Counted from the stretch's first letter, positions 34,175 to 46,710 are shown. The stretch: 64,000 nucleotides of DNA from Hygrophila difformis (GCA_030278955.1 JAOANR010000006.1:55394915-55458914); one strand, 5' to 3'. Notes: generated from the sequence alone by a model not told the origin. Numbers and translations: made by a program.

Positions 34175-36860
34175 CTTCTCAGGTCACTGTTTTCTTGCAT
34201 TAATTAAACCTGATGAATCTATCAACAGAATTGTTCCTACTGCACCTGATTTGGTTTTGGAATTTTCCAGGATGCTTGACAAAAATCAGGATATTTTCCC
34301 GGAAGAAGTGCCAGCTGGTTTACCACCACTCCGAGGCATGGAACATAGTATTGACTTTGTGCCCGGCGCTTCGATTCCCAACAAGCCTGCGTACCGCATG
34401 AATCCCGAAGAAACAAAGGAAATTTAGCGGCAAGTACAAGCATTGCTCGAAAAACGTTGGATTCGAGAAAGTTTATCTCCGTGTGCCGTCCCAGTCTTAC
34501 TTGTCCCGAAGAAGAATGGCGAATGGCGTATGCGTGTTGACTGTCGGGCAGTCAATGCTATTACTATCAAATATCGTCATCCAATTCCGTGACTGGACGA
34601 CATGTTGGACGAACTTGGTGGCGCTAGCCTCTTCACCAAAATCGATTTAAAGAGCGGATATCATCAAATCAGAATGCACCCAGGGGGTGAATGGAAGACC
34701 GCCTTCAAGACGAAGTTTGGTTTATATGAGTGGCTCGTTATGCCATTCGGTCTCACGAATGCCCCCTCGACATTTATGCATTTGATGAATGAGAATCTTC
34801 AACAATTCATAGGAAAATTTGTAGTAGTTTATTTTGATTACATTCTTATTTACAGCTGTACTGTAATCGATCATGTAAATCACGTGCAACGGGTACTTGA
34901 TCGATTGAGAGAAGTTCGCCTGTACGCCAATTTCGAGAACTGTAGCTTCTGTGTACCCGAGGTGACATTTCTTGGGTTTGTCGTGGGAAGAGATGGACTT
35001 AAAGTGGACGAATCAAAGATCAAGGCTATATCTGACTGGAAACCGCCAACTACTGTGCATGAAGTACGCAGTTTTCTGGGTTTGAGTGGTTTCTTCAGAA
35101 GATTCGTCCCACAATTCAACATCATTGCGGCCCCAATTACTGCACTGCTTAGGAAGGACATTCCATTTAAGTGGGGACCAGCACAACAGAAGGCATTCGA
35201 TGACCTCAAGGATAGGCTCACTCATGCCCCTGTCCTAGCATTACCAAACTTCGATCTGCCATTTGAAATTGAAAGTGATGTGTCAGGAACGGGCATGGGA
35301 GCAGTGTTGCTTCCAGAAGGAAGACCGATAGCTTATCACAGTGAGAAATTTAGTGGAGCACAACTGAATTATTGCACATACGACAAGGAATTATATGTTG
35401 TTGTTCAATCTTTGAGGACATGGCAACACTATATGAGAGGAAGAGAATTCGTAATCAACACTGATCAGGAGACACTTAAGCACATAAGGGTTCAGGGACA
35501 ATTGAGCAAAAGACATGCTCGGTGGAGCACATTTATTGAATCCTTCCCTTACGTGATTAAGTATAAAAAAAGGGAAAGACAATGTGGTTGCAGATGCACT
35601 CTCCAGAAGAACAGCATTGGCCACATTTGCGACTACTCATTTGTTTGGATTTGAGCATATCAAGAGTCAGTACTCCATTGACGAAGACTTCAGAGTATTG
35701 TACGAAAGGACAAAGCAGAATGGTTTCAAGGAGTTTTCCCAACTAAACGGATTCCTGTATTATGGGAACAGATTATGCATCCCAAAGGGATCTGTTAGGG
35801 AGTTGCTAATTCAAGATGCTCACGGCGGTGGACTCATGGGACACTTTGGAAAAGATGCAACTCTGGGAATTCTTGTTGAAAAGTTCTACTGGCCAAAGAT
35901 GCAAGCCCAGGTTGTTCGCTTCATTGCTAAGTGCTTGGTCTGTCTGAAGGTCAAGTCAACTGTTAAACCCCATGGTTTATATCAAGCATTACCTGTGCCA
36001 GAAGGACCCTGGCTGGACATATCAATGGACTTTGTGCTTGGACTGCCACGGACTGCAAGAGGCAAAGATTCAATCTTTGTGGTAGTTGATCGATTCTCCA
36101 AGATGGTACATTTCATACCATAGCGAAGACCAATGATGCCAGGCATATCTCGAATTTATTCTTCAGGGAAGTGGTACGTCTTCATGGAGTACTAAAGTCA
36201 ATTGTGTCAGACCGTGATGCCAAGTTCGTAAGCTATTTCTGGAAGGGATTTTGGCGTGAGATGGGTACACAACTTTTATTCTCAACGTCTTACCATCCTC
36301 AGACGGACGGGCAGACAGAAGCGGTAAATCGCGTATTCGGTAACCTTCTACGCATAATTACTTCTTCTAGCTCTAGAAGTTGGGATGAATGTTTGCCTTA
36401 CATTGAATTTGCTTATAATCGCCACATTCATCGTGCCACACATATGTCACCCGTCGAGGTTGTTTATGGATTTAACCCGATGACCCCTCTCGATTTTCTG
36501 CCACTACCTAGTAGTGAGAGTCTTAACTTCAATGGCAGGGACAGGGCTAAAGCAATCAAGGATTTGCACGAGAAGGTTCGGAGCAGCTTGCTGAAGGCAT
36601 CGGAGACATATGCCAAATTTGCCAACAGGGGTAGAAAAAGGTTGTTGCTGAAACCAGGAGATTGGGTCTGGGTGCACATGAGAAAAGAACGTTTTCCTGC
36701 ACAGACACATGGCAAACTCGCATCTCGCGGAACTGGACCTTACAAAGTCCTAGAGAAAATCAACGACAATGCCTATCGGATTGAGCTTCCTGATGATTAT
36801 AATATTAATCTGACTTTCAATGTTGCTGATTTGTCTCTGTTCGAAAGAGATGATGAGTAG
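34175..36860 (+). pseudogene. Element B reverse transcriptase, RNase H and integrase
   Basis: After a frame change near 34116-34174 come MEHSIDFVPGASIPNKPAYR, a TAG at 34425, and the RT core ([44 protein letters not shown]). The RT box reads [10 protein letters not shown], so the second Asp of YxDD is lost. RNase H follows ([32 protein letters not shown]). A frameshift in an A-run near 35570 precedes integrase. Integrase has a zinc-binding region (CLVCLKVKS), [21 protein letters not shown] and TDGQTEAVNRVFG (the DDE positions), and a GPYKVLEKI motif. Another stop and frameshift occur near 36121. The element could not move on its own. Confidence 0.92.
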
Positions 36861-37130
36861 GATTCTGGTCGGTTGATGTCTCAACCTTCCCAAGGGGGTG
36901 GGGATGGTGTAGTCGCCAGAACCAATGGATTAATTATCCCAATAATTCCCGAAGGGCCAGTATCCAAACAAAAAGCCAAGAAATTTTCTGATGCATTGTA
37001 TAAATTTTTCTTGCAGGAATCAGATAATCTGGAACCCCAAGAATCCCAAAGACTGCAAATAATGATCCGGATAGATCAAGACCGGACCAGCTCAGAATCC
37101 ATTAACATGGATTCCCCACATCGGATTTAA
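36861..37130 (+). pseudogene. Polyprotein C-terminal tail encoded across the PPT and into the LTR
   Basis: The integrase frame ends at a TAG at 36858-36860. The same frame then stays open through the polypurine tract and 226 bp of the LTR (GDGVVARTNGLIIPIIPEGP, VSKQKAKKFSDALYKFF, NLEPQESQRLQIMI). The basic tail resembles the GPxTRxxAKxxxxAL tail of some plant Ty3/gypsy integrases. The matching peptide is present in the A LTR (18325-18504) and in B LTR1 (29277-29385), so the LTR start was under coding constraint. Confidence 0.65.
36871..36904 (+). promoter_or_regulatory. Element B polypurine tract with upstream hairpin
   Basis: GGTTGA-TGTC-TCAACC (36871-36886) is a perfect 6-bp stem. The purine-rich tract AAGGGGGTGGGGA follows and ends at the LTR start TGGTGTAG at 36905. 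Confidence 0.8.
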
Positions 37131-37309
37131 ATGAAGATGGAAGAAGGCCTTAGGATGCACAAGGAAAGCCCAACAAGCATGAAGAGGCCCAAAAGGAGCT
37201 CGTCGGAAAAGTGGCCGGAGATCAACCGGAACCATCACCGGACGTCGGACAATATATTTTGTAAGAGTGTAGAAAATAAAGGGCATGCGAATTTTGGCTA
37301 AGGCATCGA

Positions 37310-37760
37310 AGCCAATTCGGTATAGCAAATTCGGTCTAAACCGAATTGACCCCCAATGCGGTCTAAAACTGCATCGCCTCCATGCCTTAGAAATTTTCCA
37401 TAGTCTCTTCAATTCAGTATACCCAATTCGGTCTACCATAAACCGAATTGATTTGACCGAATTGACTAAATCGCCTTAGTAATATTATTTCCTAAAGCCC
37501 TCAATTCGGTATGATTGGCCAATTCGGTATAAACCGAATTGCTTCCTAAACCGAATTGCCTTCAGTTATTATTGTTAGCATTATTGTGTAAGTGTTCAAT
37601 TCGGAATTGGTGCCCAATTCGGTCTAAACCAAATTGCCTCCCCCTAAGACCGAATTGACCTATTTTTCCTTTTTGTAATAGATAGGTTGTGAGACCAATG
37701 CGATCTTTTAACCCAATTCGGTTTAAACTGAACCATTTTCCCCTAAATCGCATTGGGTCC
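37310..37760. repeat. Element B word array, 3' LTR copy
   Basis: The same CAATTCGGT/ACCGAATTG array as at 29680-30113, with point changes and an extra word near 37320. Confidence 0.88.
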
Positions 37761-38679
37761 ATTTTGATGTATTTTTCATTTCTTTTAGTTCTAAGAGGTT
37801 TGGCCTATATATATATGACCTCCCCCTTCATTTGTACACAACTTTGCTTATTATTGAAATCCATTCTCATAATTTCAAAGTTCACAACCGAGAGCACTCT
37901 TTCAAAGGTGTTCTCCCCCAGCCGTGTTTGTCTTGAACTTATGTTCATTTCCCTCACGCCATCAAGTTGGGACCTTGCTCGATGGATTGTCAATGAATGA
38001 TGCACTTGAAGGAAGCCATTTGTCTTGAACTCGACTCATTTCCCTTGGCAAGTTCGGGTCCCCTTCATTCATAAGTTCCCTTATCTTTTATATTACAAGT
38101 TAGTTCATCATGTTATACTATATCCACCTTTGTGTGTGTGTGTTCTTGTTCTTCATCAATCTTCATATCCCTATCCTTCTAATCATCATTTTACCTAACC
38201 CTAAAATTCAGTCATTGATAATGGCCAAAATTGACCATTATTTTCAATCTATTTACGTGTCTGAAACGGACATTTGATCGCATTCCGGTCTTATTTAAAT
38301 AAGAAAGCAGTTGAATTTGACAGATATATGCAAGTTTGTATAAATAATAAGCTGGTATTGAAAAATATAAAAATATTGTTATTTTATTAAAATTTATATT
38401 AAAAAATCCAAAAACATGATAAAAATATTAAAAATTCCATATTTGATAATTATAGTTTGGTAGTATCTGTTCGGTGGAACCCGGATCCATTAAACGGAAC
38501 ACAAACAAAATATCAAGTGGAGCAAATATCCTTATTTATTATATTTTTATATTTTATATTTTGATGTATATATTTTTAGTTTTTATGTTTACTTATTTTT
38601 TATTTATGTTTTCTGCTATAATTAAGTATTAATTGGTCTACTAATCCATTGTAATTAAATTGCAGGAGAATTAGTTAAT

Positions 38680-39303
38680 TTGGTCCAAGTGTTGCAAATC
38701 CAATTAGTCCAGTCCAATTTGATCAAGTCCAGAAGCCCAATTAATTCAGGCCCAATACCAACTCCTCAAGCCCAACCTAACCTAACCCTAACCCTACCCC
38801 ACCGCCGGCAACCAGTTCCGGCGCCGCCACCTTTTCCGGCCGTCTCTCCGGCCACCACTTTTCCCAACTCCAGTCCGTCCAGCCACTCCGACCACCATTT
38901 CCAACTTCCGGCAGCCTCCGGAGCTCCACCGCAGCCATCCTCGCCGCCCACCAGTTCCAGCCCCCGCACGCGCGTCCACCACCACCCTCCGGGCAACATC
39001 CATCGCCGCCCCATCCACCATTTTCTCCACCCAATCAGTCACGATACCACCACCGCCACCCTCTCCAACAACAGCAACTCGAGCCACCGCATCGCCTCCA
39101 ACCTCCAAAGCTCAGATCCGACAGCTCCCTCACCCCACAGCCTCATCTCTGTCCCGCCGCCCTCCACCTCAAGCAACAGCCTCCGCCTCCCCCATCGACT
39201 CCAGCGCGTCCAGCTCCGCCGCTGCTCGCCTCCGCCGTCGCCTCTCCAATCGCGCCTCCGGCCAGCCTCAACAGCCCAACAAGAAGGGGGGGGCGGGGAT
39301 TGA
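38680..39303 (+). other. Pro/Ser-rich open frame in element C 5' LTR
   Basis: A 207-codon frame is rich in Pro, Ser and His (PVPAPPPFPAVSPATTF). It lies upstream of the TATA box, and the reverse strand is also open for long stretches because the region is GC-rich and has few stops. The 3' LTR copy (47175-47858) ends differently because a G-run has a different length. I think it is not a gene. Confidence 0.5.
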
Positions 39304-39484
39304 AGAAGAAAAGAAGAAACGAGCAAGAAAGAAACTGGAAAATAGAAAGAAAGAAGGATTTTTGAAAACTGGAAATGGAGGAAGAGAAACCGAGAGAGAC
39401 ACAGAAAAGAAATGGGGAAAGAGAGAAGAATGGAGAGAGGAAGAGAAAAGAGGGGAGAGAAAAATATCTGGACCTTCCGGGACC

Positions 39485-39900
39485 TTTTGTCGCGATAGAC
39501 ATTTTGTCGCGATAGAGTGCTCCGCGACAAAATGCTCCTCGACCAAAAAATTGTTCCGCGACTGTGAGAGGAGTATCAAGACACATAATTTTATCGCGGA
39601 ACATTGTTCCGCGACAAAATGGAACGCGACCGCGACAAGCCTTCTGCGACAGAGACAACCTTCCGCGACAGAGCTGCACTCCGCGACAACAGGTCATGTG
39701 ACCCCTCTAATTTGAAATTCCCACATGTCAAATCAAGTGGAAGCTCCCAGGACTTGAAGACCCGCAGGCATAAACATTATTGTCTTTTCCCCTGGACCTC
39801 GAGCTCCCGCCCCCTCCTGCGCCATCTTGGAGCTAAAAAGTGTTTTGTCCCTAGCCAATTTGTTCCGCGACAAAGCAGTTGTTTAGCGACCAGGTGGGCC
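39485..39900. repeat. Element C upstream word array (TTTTGTCGCGG / CCGCGACAAAA)
   Basis: TGTCGCGGAAC, TGTTCCGCGACAAAATG and shortened versions are scattered before the TATA box, with unrelated sequence between some copies. Confidence 0.88.
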
Positions 39901-39932
39901 TTGAATGGGCCTAGGGCTTATATTCTACTCAT

Positions 39933-39944
39933 CTATAAATATAT
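39933..39944 (+). promoter_or_regulatory. Element C TATA box, 5' LTR
   Basis: CTATAAATATAT followed by CCTCCCACCCCC. The matching site in the 3' LTR is at 48427-48438. Confidence 0.65.
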
Positions 39945-40734
39945 CCTCCCACCCCCTTGAACAGTAACCTAGCTACACTTTAGTTTATTTCCACTGTTCT
40001 TGGAGGCACCACTGTGCTCTCCAAAAACATGTTATAGTAGGTAGTTTAGTTTATTTTTATGCAATGTAGATGTAGATTTTAGCTTAGTTTTAATTTATGC
40101 TTTGTAATAAATAAGTGTAGCTAGTGTTCATTTTCTTTCCCAGTTTATATTTTTGTATTTTAGGTTTCAAACACTTAATCAATAAGTGTAGTTTGAACCT
40201 TGTTTAGTTGCTTTAATCAAGAAAAGGCCCACAAAAATTTATCATGGTTTCTTCCTTTTCATTTGCTTTTCTGTTTTTATTTTGTTGGGTTGCTTGACCA
40301 TTTTTGTTATTTTAGTTAGTTTAAATGTTTTATTTAGATTTAATAAATGTATCAACACTTAACACTTATCCCTTGATAGATTTAGTGTAGGTTTTATTTT
40401 AATTTTGGTATGCTAGCATAGTTTGTATTCTGTAGTAGTTCTTGTTTTGCTTTATTTATTTTGTTTAGTATTCTGTTCATGTCTAGTTAGATTTTAGGTA
40501 GTTTATTTCTTTATTTTACTTTTAGTTTTAGTACATTAGATCTAAAAATGGATAGTGTTAAAGTGTTTGTGCATATTTATCTAAAAATTGCATCTCCTAT
40601 ATTGTATTGCATCATATTGTAACCCCACGGGTTGCAATGTAATTTTCCCGTTGTGATCCCACGGATCACAACGCAAACCCATGTAATGCAATATGAGGGG
40701 TTATGCTGCCAAAATTTTATAAAATTTTAAAAAC

Positions 40735-41275
40735 CCTTGGTCGCGATGCAACCTTTGTCGCGGAACCACGTTCCGCGACAAAACCCATGTTTAGCGACAA
40801 AGGACCAAATTCTTGCATTTTGTCTGCATGGCTTTTGTCGCGGAATACTTTTGTCGCGGAACCATGCTCCGCGAAAAAATCTTATTCCGAGACAGAAAAT
40901 TATGCCTTGCCATTAATTTTAGAACCCCTTGGTCGCGATGCAACTCTTGTCGCGGAACCACGTTCCGCGACAAAACCCTTGATTAGCGACCAAGGACCCA
41001 AATACATGTAATTTTATTCTGGGAGGACTCTGTCGCGGAACCTTTGTCGCGGAACCACGGACCGCGACCAGGAATTATGTCCTTACCAATTTTCAAACCC
41101 TTGTCGCTATATCCCTTGTCGCGGAACCATGTTCCGCGACAAAATTTTTGCTTAGCGACAAAGCAAACCCTAATTTTCAAAAATATCAATTTCTCTTATT
41201 TCCCACCTCTTTGTCGCGAAACCCTTTTCGTGGACCCATGGTCCGCGACATAAACTCTATTCCGCAACAAAGTGG
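40735..41275. repeat. Element C downstream word array (TTTGTCGCGGAAC / GTTCCGCGACAAA)
   Basis: Repeated inverted pairs form long perfect stems, for example TTTGTCGCGGAAC at 40754-40766 with GTTCCGCGACAAA at 40770-40782 across the loop CAC. A near-identical hairpin recurs near 40945-40975 and diverged ones continue to about 41275. The words match those upstream of the TATA box. Confidence 0.92.
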
Positions 41276-43339
41276 CACATTTTTGCCAAATTTTTATTCT
41301 TCATCTCACCCCATTAATTAATTGAACCTTTATATTAATATTTTGAGGTTGAAATCCAATGATCTCAACCCATGATTAATTTGATATAAAGAACTTTGTT
41401 CAATTTTCCATTAAAAGATTTTTCTACAAATGATTAAACTCTAATGATCTAAGTATATAATCCGGACTGTAATTAATTAATTATGGAATGAGAGATTATT
41501 TAGACCATAAAGAGTAATTATGGATTTAATTCCATACCCTTGCATGAGAAACCAATGTCTCTCATACAAGATGATCCAAAAATATTTTCTTTTATTTATT
41601 TTGTCTTTTCTCGTAATGTGTGAAACAGCTAGTAAGAGATATAACAGACTAATGTTGGCGGGTATTCCCACACGGATAACTAGCTCGTGGTCTGTATATT
41701 AATTATTAGGTGTTATTTTGCATGGTCCGAATAGTGGTCAGTGGAAGCCTTGGCGGTTCGTCCATCCGGGATTATAATAGCTGCTCAGCTGACTCCTATC
41801 CGGATACAGTTTTATTTTCTTTATCTTAATTTCAAACCTGAATTCAATCTGTAGTATTATTAAATGATGTCGACCAACATTATTTGAGAATTATTACCGC
41901 AAGAAAATATGTGGGTTTTTCTTCCATTCACAGACAAAAGGGAGCTGAATGACGGTGGTCACCGTCACTCAGAATCCCTTTCTGTCTAAAAATCATCTCA
42001 CCTTAATGATTAGGGAACTGGACCACAGATAACTGCAATCCAATTAACCCTAATTATTTTGTCATCTCTTTAGCCAAAATTCTTCTCATCTCCGGCTATT
42101 TTCATCTCTGTGTCTCACTTCTGTCTAAACCCGCCTTATATTTTGGGTTATTTAATTTTACACTTCTCTATAAATTTATGCATGATATTATTATGTAGAT
42201 ATTGTGGTCAATTATTATTTTGGGATCCTGCCCTTGGACATAGGAGTCTTGATTTTAATCAGATGTCTCACAATAAATTTCCAACAAAAATTCATTTATA
42301 AAATCCGGATCTGAGTAAGGGATAAATTCCACAGTTATAACTAATTCATATCCGACTGGGGGTTGATTTTGGGAAATTAGAAGCAGAGTCAGCGATTAGG
42401 TCTCATCTAGACTGAAAGGGTTTGTGTTCTTATTGAGAGTCTAGTACCTGTTTAGGGAATGATTTTCACATCGATTATTTTCCGAAATTGCTGTGTATTG
42501 GGAATCTAGTATTAATTAACGCACCGAGATGGGATCCACTTGGATTCAAATACAGTGTGTTAGATAGTTCTAGAGGAACAATACATAGGCCTTGGTTATT
42601 TTCTAAGATAGGGTTGAGTATTCTTTCAACTGCTATCCTCTTCTGCCAAAGCCTATTTTTGAGTCCTGAGTGAGTGCATCCGGAACGAACTAATTTATTA
42701 GTTCGTTTCATTAGTTTGTATCTCATAACCACCCGACGGGAAGTGAACACTGCGAGCGGTTCACCGAGAATAGGGAATTCTTGATCCACATCCGGTCATT
42801 CTGACTGGGGGCTTTCTTTTACTACCAGGGTCAGACTTTCAAAAACCTCCGAGTGATAGGATTTTAAATGCTTTCTTTACCGCTTTCTTTTACCGCTTTC
42901 TTTTAACTGCTTTCGTTAGAGGTCACTCGGTTGTATTGAGAGTTGCGTAACTGCTACTAGAACTGAGAGTTAAGGGATAGTTCAGGGCTTGATTAGAATT
43001 TTTGGGTGTGACATGGGGGAATGATGGCAGTACTTGACACTTCAATAAATGATTTGTTGGGTGTTGCTTGTCCACCACAGATGAATAATATGCCTCAGCA
43101 TGGCCATGTGAGGGCAGTTGTGAGTCTGTGGTATCTTAGAATTTGTTGCCTTAAGAGCATGTAAACTCTTACTGTAAGTACCTGTCTGTTAAAGGGAACA
43201 TGGTATAGAGAGCATGAGAGTTAGCTAACTGATGGATTATCCCAAACTAAGATCTGTGTAACAAAAATGGAAGTTTAATTGTGTTTCATCTGAATCTTGT
43301 CCAATTTTTATTATTTTCTTCCTGTCCCTTCTGTCTCAT

Positions 43340-43460
43340 TTTAAATCTGCTTTCTTAGAATAATCGTAATCGCTTTCTTAGATTAATTTTATTGCTTTCT
43401 TAGATTAAATTTAATTCGCTTTCTAGAATAATTTTATCTGCTTTATTTTGATTGCTTTCA
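43340..43460. repeat. Short tandem repeat of GCTTTCTTAGA
   Basis: About five imperfect copies of CTGCTTTCTTAGAATAAT, 20-30 bp apart. A related TACCGCTTTCTTT repeat lies near 42870-42910. The 3' LTR has the same repeats near 59010-59130. Confidence 0.7.
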
Positions 43461-44017
43461 TAGCTTAGTTTAAATTATGTCAAGTAGTTGATAATTAAAA
43501 CACAAACTTGAATCGAGTAACCGAGTGGAAAATCTTAGTAAATGACGTGGGCCCTGCTTCCATCGCACATCCTCCAGTGAACGATCCGGTACTTACTATA
43601 AATACTGCAATTTTTTACTCCGTGCGCTTTCGGGGGCACAGTTTCTTAACACGAGTAAATAAAAACGTGATTTTTCGGAAAATACTCATGTAGTGGGAAT
43701 CTGCCGAAAGTTTCATGGCAGGGAATCTCATGACATGAAATCATGAGAAGTATCATGGCACATATGCCGGGGACCCTCAGTGTGACAGGCTGAAGGTCAA
43801 TCTATCCCGGTTATACCATGAGACTTGTCAAAAGTTTCATGACATGAGAGGACTGCAGCGCCATTTGAAATTAAAGCACCCCACCTGAGTAATAAAAAAG
43901 TGGAATATATCCTTAAACCCCTTTCCCACGATTCATAACTCTTTTCGTCTAACAAATTCAAACCTGATATATTTTATAAAAATATACTCGTGTTAGTGAA
44001 ATTTGTCAACAGTTTCA

Positions 44018-44035
44018 TGGCGCCGTTGCCGGGGA
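44018..44035 (+). promoter_or_regulatory. Element C primer-binding site, tRNA-Asp type
   Basis: TGGCGCCGTTGCCGGGGA directly follows the LTR end. It is the complement of the 3' end of plant tRNA-Asp, the primer used by Athila-type elements. Confidence 0.88.
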
Positions 44036-46710
44036 GGATGCAGCGTCGTTTATTAAGAGAATTACACTCCTGATTACTCATAGTTAGTTTTGTGTAGTTA
44101 GTTTTGTGTATGTATTTCAGAACAGAGAAGTACCCTCAAATCAATTAAACATTTAGAGTACCAAGACTCTAAATGTGAGGATGTTGATTTGAGGGGAAAA
44201 CCTAACCAATTGGGTATTTTTGTTTGCAGGAATCATGGATCCACAAAAATTGGTGTAAGGAGTTAAATGTGGAAGTGTAGCATTGGAGCTATACTAATTG
44301 GCAATTGTAAATTGCCAAACACGTGAAACTCACGTGTTTGTCATCTCCACCATCTCCAGACCACGAAGCTCCACCGCTGCTTCATCGCCCATCCACCTCA
44401 TTACCACCACTGCTCTGAGGAAGCCCTCATCACCGGTGAAACAACAAATGGAGCAGCAGACCTTCGGACTACAGGTTCCCGGTTGGATTAGTTTTGTAAT
44501 TGACCGAAGATTATATCCGGAATTTAAAGAAATTTAAAATCCGGAATAATTTTCACAAGCACAGAATTAGTCCAACCTAAATTTCTGCAAGTCAAAATCA
44601 TATATATATATATATATTTATATATATTTAAGCATCTTGTGCATATTATATTAAATAATTTGGGTATTAATCAATTAACTCACATTTAGAGTACTAAGAC
44701 TCTAAATGTGAGGATGTTGATATTTTTGAGAAAACCCGATAACTACTTCTGTGTTTGCTCTGCAGGAATTTGTGGAATCACCAAAAAGAAAATTAAAGCT
44801 CCAAAACAGGTTCCCGGTTGGATCGATTCTGTGATTAATTGAAAGTATTCCTGGAATTTAAAGCAATTTAAAATCCGGAATAACTTTTATAAGAACAGAA
44901 TTAATCCAACCTAATTCATGCAAGTAAATATAGTAGATTAAATTTTATAAAATCCAAAAATGTGATCGAGCAATTTTGATGAAAATCACAATTTTTCTTA
45001 AGTATTGGGCATCGAACAAATTATTTTGTTCGATGAACCAAACGATCACACATAGCCAAAATCGTCGAACACTTAATTAGTTTGACGAAAAAGGCTATCG
45101 GAGTTATATTCATAGTTTTCATGTTAATATTTCTCCCTCCCTCCCTCCTCTTTTATTTTTATTTTGAATTTGATAATTTGTTTAAGTAGGAATTGATTTA
45201 CTCACATTTCGAGCAAGGCTCAAAATGTGAGGATGTTGATTCTTCACTTAAATAAAAAAAAAAGAGAGTGTGTTAATTTTTATTTTGTTTATTTTTATTA
45301 TTTTATTTAAACCCAGTGCAAAGCATGCATAAATCTGTCAAGGAATTCGCATATGAGATTTTGGTTTATGATAAAATTTTCAAACTTTTAAATTGGGATA
45401 ATATAATTGAAGACATGCATGATATGAATTTTTGAGGTTTTGAGCTATAAAAATTTAATGATATCATCATCTTGTTGGGTAATGAGTCCTCATGTTGAGA
45501 ATTTAATTGAATAGATTGTAAGAATTTTTCGAAGATTAAATTTAAGAATATTGTAAGACATGAATGAACCACTCCATGTGAGATTTGAGCCATGAGTCAT
45601 TATTACTCATTCCTTTCTTTGATGTGTGAAAATCATTTTGATTAAAGGAAACTAGAACTTGCGATTGGGACCGATTCAAGACCATGCCATATTCTAAAAA
45701 TCGAGAATATGATCGAGGCACCTAGAAAACCCAAATTTTTGGCCTTCGTTTGAATTCCAAACCAAAAATATTTTCCCCTTAAGATTACCCAATTTGAGCC
45801 TTAAGCCTAATTTTTCTTTGAAGCCCTCTATATTATTCCTAGCCTTCTAAAAAGACCAAAAAATTCAAACCCAAGTGGGCAAGAATGAATTTTATCAAGC
45901 ATTAAAATTATGATCATCAATTCATCAAATCGGTATTCAAAAATCCGATCAAAAAAAAAAAAGAAGAAGAAGAAGAAAATTGTTGAGTTCCATTCAACAC
46001 AAAAAAAAGAAGAAAGAAAATGTTGAATTTAATTCAACACAAAATAAATTGCAAATGACAAAGCAAATTAGACATAGTCTAATGTCATGCAATATGAAAA
46101 GAAAAGCAAAAGAAAGAAAATATTGATGATCATTAATTTTTAAAAATAATGCCATGTTATGATAATATTAATTCTTGTCACTTCTTAGCCCAATAATTCC
46201 ATTTCCTACCAATGTTACAACCGTATGCCCCATTATAACCCTTAAATAAGACCTCATGATCTCGATTTGAAGAAATGAGCCGGTGGCGAGTTGGTCCAAT
46301 TGCAAGCTTATGGGATAATTTAATTAAATTTGATTATGAGCGCTCATTGATAAAACCCCTTTTTGAGAGTGAGTGAAATTTCCGTTTCTACTATATATGA
46401 GGTTCTGCTTTTAATTATGTTCATGTCATACTTTAATTCTAGAATTAAATCAATGAATTTTTCTAAACATGATATTCATGAAGAATTATCAATAATGACC
46501 GATTTGTAGGCCTGATTAAGTGAGAAGTATCATTTCATTAAACACTGCAATCAAGAAAATTTAATACTTGTAGTTTTTTACTGTCTTATCCCAATCTAAA
46601 AAGGATGATATTTTTGAAACCACGAAAATAGATTGAATATGCAGCGTCTATGCTCTTAGGAGCACTGACTCTGACTGCTCGGGGACGATCAGTGTTAAAT
46701 GTGAGGATGT
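44036..46710 (+). repeat. Element C internal region: degenerate repeats with hairpin plus PPT-like modules
   Basis: There is no gag or pol. Two units of about 530 bp start near 44140 and 44670, sharing a hairpin, CAGGTTCCCGGTTGGAT and AAAATCCGGAATAA. A partial third begins near 45190. Hairpins at 44149-44176, 44681-44710 and 45201-45231 are each followed by GTGAGGATGTTGAT. The true LTR junction at 46701-46711 has the same GTGAGGATGT after a hairpin at 46663-46694. Other stems occur at 45010-45035 and near 46020. A TA microsatellite lies near 44600-44625 and A/GA-rich tracts near 45950-46020. Confidence 0.8.

Larger units (their letters stand above)
38216..44017 (+). repeat. Element C 5' LTR (5802 bp)
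   Basis: It contains, in order, an AT-rich start, a GC-rich Pro/Ser-type ORF region (38680-39303), a purine-rich stretch, a word array (39485-39900), a TATA box (39933), a second word array (40735-41275), T-rich repeats of TGCTTTCTTAGA near 43340-43460, and a CATGA-rich block near 43700-43860. It ends GTCAACAGTTTCA before the primer site. Confidence 0.93.

Noticed and set aside
38805..39303. Extensin or arabinogalactan-like host gene
   Set aside because: Pro/Ser-rich frame lacks a signal peptide or SPPPP-type repeats and is inside an LTR present twice.
44298..44537. 79-residue ORF in the element C internal region
   Set aside because: Lies within a degenerate repeat unit, is not kept in the second unit and has no domain.
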